Shown here: positions 34,088-43,626 of the stretch, one piece after another
How the letters are laid out: the number at the start of each line of letters is the position of its first letter
Position numbering within the stretch: position 1 is the first letter of the stretch
Program-made: the position numbers and the translations under genes
Assembly (NCBI RefSeq): GCF_003002815.1
Contig: NZ_PVTF01000017.1
Coordinates: forward strand, 1-64,000
Origin: Umezawaea tangerina
GTDB lineage: Bacteria; Actinomycetota; Actinomycetes; Mycobacteriales; Pseudonocardiaceae
Length of the DNA: 64,000 nucleotides
Direction of reading: 5' to 3'
The notes under the pieces: model-generated
Told to the model about the DNA's origin: nothing
The model's input: only the letters and a program-made list of their open reading frames with translations
Databases searched by the model: none

Positions 34088-34800
34088 CAGACGAAGTCTT
34101 CCGACGAGTGCGCGGAGATGCCCGACGGCAGGTCCTGCTTGTCGGGCAGGAGGAGACCGGACCCGCCCTGCGCGATGCTCTGCCCGGACGCGAGCATGCT
34201 GGAGATCAGGATCTCCGCGATCATCGCGATGGCGTCGGCGGGGTTCTGGCCGTTCTGCATCAGGTACATCTGCATGGCCTTGGGGCCGGTGGCCGGGTGG
34301 ATCAGGTTCGCCAGGATCTTCGGGTTCGCGTCGTCGACCCCGCACGGGACGAAGTTCGGGTAGATCGGGAAGTTCTCGGTCAGCTCGGCGAACGCGCCGC
34401 GCCAGTCGTCCTCGCGGTCCGTCGGGTCGCCGTCGCTGATGAAGAACACCGCGGGGCGGTGCACCTGGAACCCGTCGGCCTTGAGCTGCTTGACGTTGCT
34501 CTCGATCTCCGCGCGCAGCAGCCGGAAGGCCGCCGCGAACGAGGTCGCGCCGCGGACGGTGAGCGCGGGAAGGGAGACGTTCTCGTCCAGCAGGTCGCAC
34601 AGCGGCAGCCGGACCTGCGCGTCGCTGCCGAAGTCGATGACGCCGAACCGGACCTTGTCGGACAGGATCGGCGCGTCGGCCAGCGCGTCGACGACCGCGG
34701 GCATGATCGCGTTGGCCTGCTTGAGCTTGTCGCCGGTCATCGACACCGAGACGTCGATCACCAGGTAGAACGGCAGGAGCTTGGCTTTTTCGCTCTCCAT
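34087..34800 (-). CDS. TerY/YegL-type vWA domain protein
   Basis: The 237-residue protein is a single von Willebrand A domain with a complete MIDAS: LVIDVSVSM (D-x-S-x-S), Thr in RGATSFAAAF and Asp in FISDGDPTDRED. It matches cytoplasmic TerY/YegL proteins. It probably acts as a metal-dependent assembly or target protein phosphorylated by the operon kinases. It lies 13 bases after the DUF4407 gene and overlaps the PP2C gene. Confidence 0.88.
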   Translation of the reverse strand: MESEKAKLLPFYLVIDVSVSMTGDKLKQANAIMPAVVDALADAPILSDKVRFGVIDFGSDAQVRLPLCDLLDENVSLPALTVRGATSFAAAFRLLRAEIESNVKQLKADGFQVHRPAVFFISDGDPTDREDDWRGAFAELTENFPIYPNFVPCGVDDANPKILANLIHPATGPKAMQMYLMQNGQNPADAIAMIAEILISSMLASGQSIAQGGSGLLLPDKQDLPSGISAHSSEDFV

Positions 34801-34813
34801 CAGGAGTCTCCGA

Positions 34814-36211
34814 TCAGGGGTTGCGCGTGGTGGACGGCGTGCCGTTGGGGCGGAAGCTGGTCGGCAGGGCGGACCGCGGGATGGGCTTGGTGAGGTCGTC
34901 CGGGACGCCGTTGGCCTTGGACCAGGTCCTGAGCTCCTGGTTGGTGCGCTGCTGGGCGAGGCTCGACCAGGCGTCGATCGCCTTCATGGCCATGGTCAGC
35001 TGCTTGTCGGCGACGGCCTTCGTGGTCGCGGCGTGCGCCTGCGTCTGCGCGTCCAGCCGGTGGCGCTCCATGGCCAGCTTCTGGTCGGCCTTGTCCTCGG
35101 CGAGCACGCGGTCGCGGTCCGTCCAGAGCTTGTCGCTCGCGTCGGAACCGTCGTCGGCCCGCTTGACGAACCGGTCGTAGAGCGTCTCGGGGCCGAAGCT
35201 GGACAGCAGCTTGACCACGACGGGGAGCAGCTCGATGCACAGGAAGAGCAGGAAGAGCGCCTGGTGGGCCTGCCCGCCGCTGGGGCTGTTGTTGGTCAGC
35301 CGGTCGAGCGCCTCCAGCCGGGCCAGCAGACCTGTGTCGCCCGCGGTCGCGGTGCTGCCCCGCTTCTCCAGATCCTCGCGGTCCTTGCGCAGCCGGTCGA
35401 GGTCCGCCTGCACCTCGGGGAGCCGCTTCTTCGCGTTGTCGATGTCGGTGGAGGACCCGTCCTGGACGCGCTTGGTCACCTTGGCGGTGATCTCGTCCAA
35501 AGTGGACTGCGCCTTGTCCCGGACGCCCCTGGCGTCGTCGGCGGCCTGCTTCTTCTGCCGGTAGGACTCGCCGTCACCCTGGACGCTGGTGCCGCAGGTC
35601 CCGTCGAACTCGCACTGCGCCAGCCTGCTGGCCTCCTGGAAGGCCTTCTCCGCTGTGTCGAGGTCCGCCTTGGCGGCCTTCACGTCCGGGTCGTCGGTGA
35701 TGGTCGTGGTGGACCGGCCGGAGATGACGGCGAGGAGCTTCGCCTCCTCTCCCTCCAGCTGGGTGATCTTGCCGTAGGCCTCGTCGTACTTGGCCTGGTT
35801 CGCCTTGGTCGTCTCGGCCTGCATCGCGATCAGCTCGCTGTTGATCTCCGGCTCGAAGATCTTCAGCACCATCGGCATGGAGATGATCGACCCGATCACC
35901 ACGGCGAGCAGCACCCTGGGGACCGCGGCGAACAGGTTCAGCAGCCAGCCGTTGCCCCGCGTCATCGTGACGACGAGCATCCGGTCCAGGTTGAAGATGA
36001 TCACGCCCCAGGCGAGGCCGACGAAGGCGGCCGCGAGCAGGGGCAGCTCCAGCACCGAGTACATGGCGAAGAACGCCGACACGGCGGCGACCCCGGCGGT
36101 GCTGAGCAGCACGCCGCCCATGGCGGCGTGCTTGTTGACGTCGCCCGGCGCCTTCTGGAGGATCGAGACCCTCGCGCCGGACAGCCTTGCCAGCCACATG
36201 GAGAGGCTCAT
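34814..36211 (-). CDS. DUF4407 membrane protein with long coiled coil
   Basis: The 465-residue protein has three N-terminal membrane segments (GVLLSTAGVAAVSAFFAMYSV; LLAAAFVGLAWGVIIFNLDR; LLAVVIGSIISMPMVL). A roughly 190-residue mostly helical stretch with two Cys (QCEFDGTCG) follows, then a fourth membrane segment (ALFLLFLCIELLPVVVKLL) and a charged helical tail. This is the DUF4407 layout. The coiled coil probably faces outside and the tail inside. The ATG overlaps the first kinase stop (ATGA). It could anchor the kinase/vWA complex at the membrane or form the effector channel. Confidence 0.82.
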   Translation of the reverse strand: MSLSMWLARLSGARVSILQKAPGDVNKHAAMGGVLLSTAGVAAVSAFFAMYSVLELPLLAAAFVGLAWGVIIFNLDRMLVVTMTRGNGWLLNLFAAVPRVLLAVVIGSIISMPMVLKIFEPEINSELIAMQAETTKANQAKYDEAYGKITQLEGEEAKLLAVISGRSTTTITDDPDVKAAKADLDTAEKAFQEASRLAQCEFDGTCGTSVQGDGESYRQKKQAADDARGVRDKAQSTLDEITAKVTKRVQDGSSTDIDNAKKRLPEVQADLDRLRKDREDLEKRGSTATAGDTGLLARLEALDRLTNNSPSGGQAHQALFLLFLCIELLPVVVKLLSSFGPETLYDRFVKRADDGSDASDKLWTDRDRVLAEDKADQKLAMERHRLDAQTQAHAATTKAVADKQLTMAMKAIDAWSSLAQQRTNQELRTWSKANGVPDDLTKPIPRSALPTSFRPNGTPSTTRNP

Positions 36212-37623
36212 CGCCCCGCCCCTTCCCCATCGCGGTACCCGAGGTCGACCTCGGGTGATTCGGTCAACATCGCTTGCAGGTCCAACGGGAACCCGACTCC
36301 TTGCGGGGCGGGCACAGCGGGCCAGGAGACACCGTTCCCGCCGGTGGTGAACAGCTGCGGCACCTCGGGTGGGAGGTCGACCCGCGGCAGCGGGAGCAGC
36401 TCCAGCCCCGGAGGTCCCGGCACGTCGAGGACCGGCCAGTGCACCTGGGGCATCGGGATCGGCAGCTGGTGGACCCCGGGCGGCGACACCACCCGCACCG
36501 GGCCGAGCTCCCGCTCGTCGACGCCGAGGTTGTTGCCCGCCCGGACCCTGATGCGGCCGGACGTCTCCGGCTCGACCGGCGTCCGACCGCGGCCGGGTCC
36601 CCCGTCGACACGGGTGGACCGGGAACCGGCGACGACCTCGACCCAGTCCGCCTCCAGCGCCTCCCACTCGACCACAACGGACTGTCCACTGAGGACCATC
36701 GTGCGGTCCACCCTGACCTCCCCGAGCCGGGGCGGGACGAGGGACTCCCCGAGCAGCCGCCGCAGGCGCACCTCCCACTCGCGCGCGGTCGGCCGGTCCG
36801 CGGGGTTGCTGCCCAGGGCCCGCCTCAGCATCGCCATGCCCTCGGTGTCGAGGCGGGCGGCGGCGGCGTCGGGATCGGTCTTGACCGACGAGCCCGTGCC
36901 GGGCGACAGGCAGCGCAGGATGAACAGCCCGAGCTTGTAGTGGTCGGTCGCGAGGGTGAGCGCACCACCCTCCGGCGGCAGCCAGTCGGGCGCGTCGAGC
37001 TGCCTGACCTGGGCGACCACGCCGTTCGGCCGCACTGCGTCGCAGTCCAGGAACATCACCATCGGCTCGGCGTCGAGGCGGAACACCTCGTTCATCGCGT
37101 TGATGTCCCCGAACACGACCTTGAGCTCCTCGTGCAGGAACGCGAGCCCACCCGCGAAGTCGCGGCAGACCCGCAGCCGCTCCTCGTCGGTAGGTGCCGG
37201 CCGCCCCACCTGGACCGCCCGCGCCGGGTCGATGAACAGGTTCTGCACCTCGCGCAGCGACTGCTTGACGCCCGCGTTCCGCTGCACGCGGTCGAAGTAG
37301 GCACCGGGGATGCGCGGCATCACGATCCCGACCGCCTGCCCGTTCTCCTCCACCACCCGCACCGGCCACGCCGCGATCGAGTCCAACCTGCCGCGCGCCA
37401 CCACGTCCAGCTTGTTCCGTGCCGCCACCACGCGCCGCAGACTGTCCGGCGACCCGTGCACCGCCCGATACCTCTTGTAGACCAACGGTCCCGGCACATC
37501 CGGGTAGGTCAGACCGGGCAGGTCGAAAACACTCGCCTCACCCCCCTTGCCGAGCTGACCACCGATCCGACCGAGCTCCGCAGGTGTCACGGACATGGCG
37601 GTGCCGGATGAGGAACTCCCCAC
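36208..37623 (-). CDS. atypical Ser/Thr kinase with C-terminal Ig-like and Pro-rich region, first gene of nine-gene operon
   Basis: The 471-residue protein has a YegI-like kinase domain: LGKGGEASVF, PLVYKRYR, catalytic FGDINAMN, metal loop FLDCDAV, and DHYKLGLFILRCLSPG. From about residue 300 there is an Ig/FNIII-like beta domain (VDRTMVLSGQSVVVEWEALEADWVEV, then RIRVRAGNNLG) and a Pro-rich tail. This beta domain is missing from the second kinase of the operon. The GTG at 37623 has GAGAGG upstream; the ATG at 37596 is an alternative. It heads the leftward operon, so its promoter lies in 37624-38179. Confidence 0.85.
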   Translation of the reverse strand: MGSSSSGTAMSVTPAELGRIGGQLGKGGEASVFDLPGLTYPDVPGPLVYKRYRAVHGSPDSLRRVVAARNKLDVVARGRLDSIAAWPVRVVEENGQAVGIVMPRIPGAYFDRVQRNAGVKQSLREVQNLFIDPARAVQVGRPAPTDEERLRVCRDFAGGLAFLHEELKVVFGDINAMNEVFRLDAEPMVMFLDCDAVRPNGVVAQVRQLDAPDWLPPEGGALTLATDHYKLGLFILRCLSPGTGSSVKTDPDAAAARLDTEGMAMLRRALGSNPADRPTAREWEVRLRRLLGESLVPPRLGEVRVDRTMVLSGQSVVVEWEALEADWVEVVAGSRSTRVDGGPGRGRTPVEPETSGRIRVRAGNNLGVDERELGPVRVVSPPGVHQLPIPMPQVHWPVLDVPGPPGLELLPLPRVDLPPEVPQLFTTGGNGVSWPAVPAPQGVGFPLDLQAMLTESPEVDLGYRDGEGAGR

Positions 37624-38179
37624 TTATGCCTCTCCTCAGCTAATGGCGACACGCAGCAACGACCGACGCAGCACAACCCACAAGAACAATGCGAGCCCTT
37701 GGCCCGTTGTCCCCTCTGGATCGGCGCGTGTCCGAAGTGGTGTCTCGCGGGGTCAATCGAGTGACCGCCACCATTCGTTACCGCCAGTCGGATGGACTTC
37801 GGTGGACGAAATCCGGTCAAGTGGGCAGAAGCTGGGTAGAACGAGGAACTTTATTGGTCACCAATGTAAATTGGGAGCCGTCGAATGACGCGGTGAGGGC
37901 ACCTGAGCTGTGTGTTCGGAGAAATCAAGGCTTCCGCGTGGTCGACATCCGCAATAATGCGGCTTTGGCTTCAGGTGAGTCGCGATTGCGGGTTTCGAGC
38001 GTCCGCCCGTTCGCTCACATGTGGAATAGACCCCGTCAGAGAACCTTCTACCTGCGTGTTCGGGAAGAGGTGACACCGTTGGGGTGAATCGTGACACCAC
38101 TGCGGCGGAACGTGTCGTGCGTTCCGGCTGGAAAAAGCGACATGGGAAATGTCGAAGAGTGCGTCGGACTGGTCTGCCT
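37624..38179. other. 556-bp region upstream of the kinase operon
   Basis: No gene is convincing here. The region is AT-richer than its neighbours and must hold the promoter of the nine-gene leftward operon. GGTCA-ATCGAG-TGACC (37751-37766) is an inverted repeat whose minus-strand copy contains TTGACC, a possible -35 or operator. The left part follows the kinase start; the right part follows the stop of the CHAT gene, which is also leftward. Confidence 0.45.
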
Positions 38180-41100
38180 TCAGCAACCCTGTTGGGTGAA
38201 CCCCGCCCAGCACTCGATGTCGGGGTAGTCGAACTCCGGTGACGGGGCCAGCCCGCGGAGGTAGTCCGGCATGGAGGCGGGGTAGGTGCGGCCGGGGTCG
38301 AGCATCCACAGCTGAGCCTTGCGCAACGCGTCGGCGGGAGGCAGTCGTTCGGTCGAGAGGTAGTGGTAGAACAAGAACATCAGGTGTGCCGTGGTCCGGC
38401 CGGAGGGTACCCGCCACAGCGAGCCGATCACCGTGCGAGCCCCGATCGCGAGGAACGTCGTGGACAGGCTCAACGCCTCGTCGTAGTCGGTCCCGGACAC
38501 GCTCGTCGTGCACCCGGCGAGGTTCACCAGGCCCAGAGGCAGCACCGCGGTCGGGTTGTGGGCCAGCAGTCGTCGTGCCGACAGCGTGCCCGCGGCGAGC
38601 CGGACCTCCGAGCGCAACGGGCCGCGCATGTCGGCGACCGCGTGGCATGCCAGGTGCAACGCCGGCAGCGGAGCCCCCAGCAGGGCCAGGACTTCCTCCG
38701 GTGTGCCCATCCCGTCCTCGGCGGGTCGCCACGGCCGCGGCGGCTGACCGAAACCGCCGAGCAACGAGCCCTCGGGGTAGAAGGCGTCCCGAATCGCCTT
38801 GGCCTCGTAGGCGCCGGTGGGCAGGTCCCGTGCGGGGTTCCCGATCAGCGCGGCCCTGCCGCCGTCGACCTCGTCGCGGGCCACTAGATCGCGGAACAGC
38901 CGCGCGGACGGCACGTACGAGACGGGTACGTCCTGCACCAGGTACCTCTCCGCACCGTCGATCATCCGACGCGCGGCGTGCCACGGCACGAGCCCGAGCG
39001 GTCCGACCGGAACCAAGACGAGCCCGCCGTGCTGCTCGCCTGTCCGCGACAACTCGCCACCTGCGACGTCCCAGGCCCACGAGCACAGCCTGCCGAGCTC
39101 CGCACGCCACCGTGCCACGCTGTCGACGTCCCGCACCTCGTCGCGGGCCTCGTACGCGACGCGGTAGCTCTCGACCGCAGTGTCGACCCGCAGGTCCGGC
39201 AGTGGACGCACCCGGACCTTGCCGTGGGCCGGCACCAGCAACGCCATGCCGTCGTGGTGCTCGTTCGTGGGCAGCAGGTACACCAGGCAGCCCGATCCGT
39301 GTGCGCGCAACGAGTGCTGGATCTCCTCGACTGACGGCTGGTCGACCAGTTCGCCGCGGTGTTCGGCCAGTTCCCGCAACACGGTGCGGCGCAGCATCCC
39401 CCAATCGTCATCCGGTTCCTGCCAGTCCGTGAGCAGCGCCTCGTCCCGGCCGTCGGCGGCTGTCCACTGCTCCGCCAGGTCGTGACGCCCAATCGCGGCC
39501 AGTTGATCCGCCACGGTCCGGCCGGCGTTGACGGCTTTGAGCACCAGTCCGCGGCGAGCGTCCACGACGGCGACGAGGTCGTCGACCGCCTCGTCCCGCA
39601 GGCACCACGCGGTGAGCTCGTCCACCATCGCCGTCGCGTTGCGCGCCATCTCCAGCGCGTGCTCGCTCCCCGACTGCACCAGCACCTTCCACGCGGTGGC
39701 TCGCAGCGCCTCACGCCCGATCCGCCTGCTGAACGCCCGATCGCCATCCTCGTCCCGCCTGCGTAGCAGTTGTGCGAACGGCATCGCCAAAGTTCCGAAG
39801 GTCGGGTCGAAGGCGTCGAACCGCTCCCAGCGTGCGAGGTTGCCCTCGATAGCCAGATTCAGCGCTTCGCGGTTCCAAGGCTCCAACTTGGACAGCGCCT
39901 CGTGGGCGACGACGCGCACGAACTCGACCGGGTCGACGCCCATCGCGGGGCTGTGCGACTTGGCGGGCATCCGGTCCAGCTGCACGAGGACGTCGCGGAT
40001 CGCGGCGGGGTCCGACTTGCGGACCGCCGTGTTTATCCGTTCCCCCAGTCTCAAGGGGACCATCAGGTGCTCCAGCCAGAAGCCTGTCCGTTCCTGTTCC
40101 GCCGGTAGGTCGGTGTTGGACGATTCGACCAGCCGGTGCAACACCCTGCCCATCTCGACGATGGGTGCCATCGAAGGCGTCTCGGGCAACGCCGACAGCA
40201 GGCGCCACGCATTGTCGACCTCCTCGAGGAACTCTGGTAGATCGGGATTGACGTTGAACGCCCGGAATACGCGGAAGAATGCCTGCATGGCTTCCTGCTC
40301 AAGCCGATCCTCCGGCGTCTTGTCCAGCTTCTTCTTCTCGTCGCCAAGGATGTCGATCGCCAAGTCGAGTGGTCCGAGCCCTTGGGTCCGGTTTCCCGTC
40401 AAAGCACTCGCCATGCCGATCATGCCGACGAAGCCGGAGTGGAAATCGGCGAGCGCGGGTTCTTCGAGGGCGCTCTTGATGGCGGTGAACGTGGCGTTGT
40501 CGTCACCGTTGACGGCGCGGAGCACGTTGGTGAAGAACTCCAGCAACGCGTTCATCAGCAATGTGATTTCCCCAGGCAGATCCTCGAGGTTCGCTGCGGT
40601 GCCCAGCATCCTCACGATGTCCTCGAGGAAGGAGGGGGCGTCGGCGGCTTCGACAACCAGCTCCAGTGGCGTGTGCACTGTCAGGCTGACCCAGCCCTGG
40701 GCGACGCTCATCGCGAGCCGTGCGGCGCTGTCCGACATGGAACCGGTGGCCAGGTCCGCGTCCACCGCTTCCTGTGCGCTGCTCAGCCACTGCGCCACCG
40801 GATGTATCACCGCGAACCGCGCGAGATCAGTTCGATCGCCTTCGAAGAACGTCGCGGCGAGCCGGAATCGCATCAGGTCGTGCTCGACATCCTTGTCCGG
40901 CAGGGCGAGCGAGAGTGCGCGAGTCGTGCAGTCGACCACCCGCTCGGAGTGCTCGGACTCCCCGGTCAGCCGATGGAGTTCGTCGTGCGCCTGGATGATG
41001 GTCGTCCAGGGCACCCAAGCCCCGTCCTCGGTGGGGTCCTGCTGTTCGAGGCAGCGGGACAGCCAGCCGGTCGCGGCGCGGAGGTCGTCGATGTCGTCGT

Positions 41101-41995
41101 TGGCCTCGCCGCGGTCGTAGAGGAGGGTTCCGCACCACTCCCACACGTTCGGGTCGTCATCCTCGGCCGCGCGGACAAGGGCGTCGATGATCCGGTCGCG
41201 GACAGGCCCCTCGTCGTCGGGGTGGAGCAGATCGAGGAGGCGGGCCAATTGCTGGTGGTGTTCCGGCAGGTCCTCCTCAGCGATGACCGCTTCGATGGCC
41301 TTGACGGCGTCGTCCAGCGGTGCCGTCCCGTCCAGCAGGAAGCGCTGCCTGCACACCTCCGCGAACAGGGTGAGGTCGTCGGTGAACAGCGAGTAGTGCG
41401 GGGGGAGAAGCGGGATGTTGTCCACCAGCAGGTTCAGCGCGCCGCGCAAGTCGTCGTGGTCTCCACCCGCGTCCCAGCGCAACGCCAGCACACGGGCTTG
41501 GCGGATGCGGATGGCGGCGGCGATCTCCGGGAGCGCCGACCGCTCCGCCAGACCGTCAAGGGCATGTGGGAGTCCGTCCCGTGCGGTGGGCACGGCCTTG
41601 GCCCGTTCGACGAGGATGAGGGCGAACTCGAGCAGTGCCTCGCCGGCCTCCGAGTCGTCGGTGTACGGGAAGGCCGCTGCTCGTTCGCCCCAGAGGACCG
41701 CCTCGTCCCACTCCTCGAGCAGTCCGAGGGCCGTCGCCAGGCTGAGCATCCACGCGCCGAGCATCTCGTCGTGCGGCACGGAGGACGTCCCGTGGCGCAG
41801 CAGGGCGACCGCGTCGTCCAGCTGCGAGGACAGGTCCCCGTCCTCGACGTCGATGCCGAACATCCGCAAGTGCCCGATCGCTCCCGCGTAGGAAGGCTCG
41901 ACGTTGTCCGGATCGGTGATGAGCAGGTGCGCCAGTCCTCCCGCCACCTCGCGGACTTCCTCGTCGGACCACTCGTGATCGGTCGTTCCGCTCAC
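38180..41995 (-). CDS. large CHAT-domain (caspase-like) protease with helical repeat N-terminus
   Basis: The 1271-residue protein has about 900 residues of all-helical, TPR-like repeats. A C-terminal CHAT domain (about 915-1271) follows, with core strands GCLVYLLPTN and GGLVLVPVGPLGLVPWHA. The catalytic His is in LHLACHAVAD (H1118) and the Cys in LAGCTTS (C1162), followed by FLAIGARTVIGSLWRV. CHAT proteases are caspase/separase relatives used in conflict and cell-suicide systems. The GTG at 41995 overlaps the previous stop (GTGA). Helical repeats usually bind the trigger, and the protease is the effector. Confidence 0.88.
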   Translation of the reverse strand: MSGTTDHEWSDEEVREVAGGLAHLLITDPDNVEPSYAGAIGHLRMFGIDVEDGDLSSQLDDAVALLRHGTSSVPHDEMLGAWMLSLATALGLLEEWDEAVLWGERAAAFPYTDDSEAGEALLEFALILVERAKAVPTARDGLPHALDGLAERSALPEIAAAIRIRQARVLALRWDAGGDHDDLRGALNLLVDNIPLLPPHYSLFTDDLTLFAEVCRQRFLLDGTAPLDDAVKAIEAVIAEEDLPEHHQQLARLLDLLHPDDEGPVRDRIIDALVRAAEDDDPNVWEWCGTLLYDRGEANDDIDDLRAATGWLSRCLEQQDPTEDGAWVPWTTIIQAHDELHRLTGESEHSERVVDCTTRALSLALPDKDVEHDLMRFRLAATFFEGDRTDLARFAVIHPVAQWLSSAQEAVDADLATGSMSDSAARLAMSVAQGWVSLTVHTPLELVVEAADAPSFLEDIVRMLGTAANLEDLPGEITLLMNALLEFFTNVLRAVNGDDNATFTAIKSALEEPALADFHSGFVGMIGMASALTGNRTQGLGPLDLAIDILGDEKKKLDKTPEDRLEQEAMQAFFRVFRAFNVNPDLPEFLEEVDNAWRLLSALPETPSMAPIVEMGRVLHRLVESSNTDLPAEQERTGFWLEHLMVPLRLGERINTAVRKSDPAAIRDVLVQLDRMPAKSHSPAMGVDPVEFVRVVAHEALSKLEPWNREALNLAIEGNLARWERFDAFDPTFGTLAMPFAQLLRRRDEDGDRAFSRRIGREALRATAWKVLVQSGSEHALEMARNATAMVDELTAWCLRDEAVDDLVAVVDARRGLVLKAVNAGRTVADQLAAIGRHDLAEQWTAADGRDEALLTDWQEPDDDWGMLRRTVLRELAEHRGELVDQPSVEEIQHSLRAHGSGCLVYLLPTNEHHDGMALLVPAHGKVRVRPLPDLRVDTAVESYRVAYEARDEVRDVDSVARWRAELGRLCSWAWDVAGGELSRTGEQHGGLVLVPVGPLGLVPWHAARRMIDGAERYLVQDVPVSYVPSARLFRDLVARDEVDGGRAALIGNPARDLPTGAYEAKAIRDAFYPEGSLLGGFGQPPRPWRPAEDGMGTPEEVLALLGAPLPALHLACHAVADMRGPLRSEVRLAAGTLSARRLLAHNPTAVLPLGLVNLAGCTTSVSGTDYDEALSLSTTFLAIGARTVIGSLWRVPSGRTTAHLMFLFYHYLSTERLPPADALRKAQLWMLDPGRTYPASMPDYLRGLAPSPEFDYPDIECWAGFTQQGC

Positions 41996-43626
41996 TGCGC
42001 TTCCTCCCGCACCTCCCGCATCCACTCCCGCCACGGACCGTCGTACCGCTTGACGTGCATCCTCGTCGTGGACTCCGTCGAGAATCCGGAGAACCTGGTC
42101 AGGGTCGTGTAGTCCTCCACCCGGCCCGCTTCTCCCCATGGCCGGTGCGGGCACACCTCCTCGACCGGACGCGGACCGTCGTCGCACGAACAGGTTTCCG
42201 GGCGGTCCAGGTCCACCGCACGGCGCACCTGCTGGGCGGGTGCGCGCACCACGACGGCCGCCACGAGGCTCGCCTTGGCCGAGTTGACCACCCCTCGACC
42301 GATCGCCAGCCGGAGCTTGCTTGCCACTAGCCGGACCGCACCGTCCCGTTGTGTCCACAGTGGAGGAAAGATGCTCCGGGTGAGCAGCGCGCCGTCGAGA
42401 TCGAGCGTCAGCGCGTCGCGGACGTTCGACCGCACGACGGCGAACGCCGCGGCTGTCCCGGCCCGCTCGACCAGTTCGGGCAGCTCACCCGCCGGGCCGC
42501 GCAACCTCCGGTCGACCCGACGCACCCGGTCGACCAGGAACGCCATGCCCTCCTGCGCGTCAGGTGGTCTGCACCCGGTGAGCCAGGCCGTCAGCACCTC
42601 CTGCTCCGGCGCCCTGGTGCCGGCGAACAGTTCGACCAGCACCCACCGCGCCACGTGGTCGGCGTGCAGGAGCAGCTCGTCGGCGGTGCCGCCGACGGCC
42701 CCGGTGAGGGCCGGGCTGTCGTGCTCCACCGGCACCTCGTACCTGCCGCCGAACTCCATCGGCGAGAGGAATTCCGGATGCAGCTTGCCGAAGATCTTCT
42801 CGGTCGACTCGCCCGCTTCAGGGCCGCCGAGGAACCGGGCGAATTCCAGCAGTCCTTTCAGCACGTCGGGTTCGGCGCCGCCCAGGGTCGTGGTCATGGC
42901 CCTGCGCAACGACGTGGCGAGCTGCGCCCCGTGCGCGGCCACGACCTGCTCCGACGCGGCGACACCGCCCATTTCCGCGATCGCCACCCGGTAGGCCGCG
43001 ATCTGCCCCACGACGTCGGCGTTGCCCAGCACCGGGTAACCGGCGTCAGGCCCCGGGGCGACCTTGAGCCCGGCCCGGTGTCGAGCGGCGAGGATATCGC
43101 CTCGGTCGAGCACTGCGACGACGTCAGCCGTCAGGTCGTCCGCGTCCCGGCCTCCGACCGCTACCACTGCGGCCGTCACCATTCCGATGAACATCGGCGG
43201 CTGTTGCCGACGTGCGCGGACCTCCCTCTCCGTCCTCGCGGCCACGATCATCGGACCTACCAGGTGCTCGTCCTTGTCCTTGAGCAACCTGGTGGCGATG
43301 GCGACCCCGACCGGGACGTCGCCGAACGCGAGCAGTCGGGTGTAGACGTCCGCGACGTTCGCGAGGTTCTGCTGGACACCGGCCAGCCTCCCCCTCACCG
43401 ACAGCAGCGCGACGGCGAACTGGGGATAGGTGTCGGGCGGCACGGTCCGGCCGCGCCGATCCAAGTGAGCCCAGACCCTCCTCCCCAGCGCGGTCATCTC
43501 CTCGGCCAGCGCGGCCGTGGTGCCGTACTTGGTGATCAGCCGGTCCACCAGGTCCGGGGGCAGGTCGTCGGCGACCTGCGAGGCCGCGGCGCGCAGCCGG
43601 CCTTCGTCGAACGGATGGTCAGCCAT
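41992..43626 (-). CDS. partner protein of the CHAT protease, unknown family
   Basis: The 544-residue protein looks soluble and mostly helical, starting MADHPFDEGRLRAAASQVADDLPPDLVDRL. Near its C-terminus it has a Cys/His cluster CSCDDGPRPVEEVCPH that could bind zinc. No catalytic motif is evident. It is coupled on both sides: eight bases overlap with the upstream gene and GTGA with the CHAT gene. Position and coupling suggest a dedicated adaptor or sensor for the protease. I cannot name a family. Confidence 0.6.
   Translation of the reverse strand: MADHPFDEGRLRAAASQVADDLPPDLVDRLITKYGTTAALAEEMTALGRRVWAHLDRRGRTVPPDTYPQFAVALLSVRGRLAGVQQNLANVADVYTRLLAFGDVPVGVAIATRLLKDKDEHLVGPMIVAARTEREVRARRQQPPMFIGMVTAAVVAVGGRDADDLTADVVAVLDRGDILAARHRAGLKVAPGPDAGYPVLGNADVVGQIAAYRVAIAEMGGVAASEQVVAAHGAQLATSLRRAMTTTLGGAEPDVLKGLLEFARFLGGPEAGESTEKIFGKLHPEFLSPMEFGGRYEVPVEHDSPALTGAVGGTADELLLHADHVARWVLVELFAGTRAPEQEVLTAWLTGCRPPDAQEGMAFLVDRVRRVDRRLRGPAGELPELVERAGTAAAFAVVRSNVRDALTLDLDGALLTRSIFPPLWTQRDGAVRLVASKLRLAIGRGVVNSAKASLVAAVVVRAPAQQVRRAVDLDRPETCSCDDGPRPVEEVCPHRPWGEAGRVEDYTTLTRFSGFSTESTTRMHVKRYDGPWREWMREVREEAQ

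Noticed and set aside
37689-38087. Rightward 132-codon frame upstream of the kinase operon
   Set aside because: Poor codon use, many Cys/Trp/Asn unlike neighbours, and it occupies the expected promoter region.
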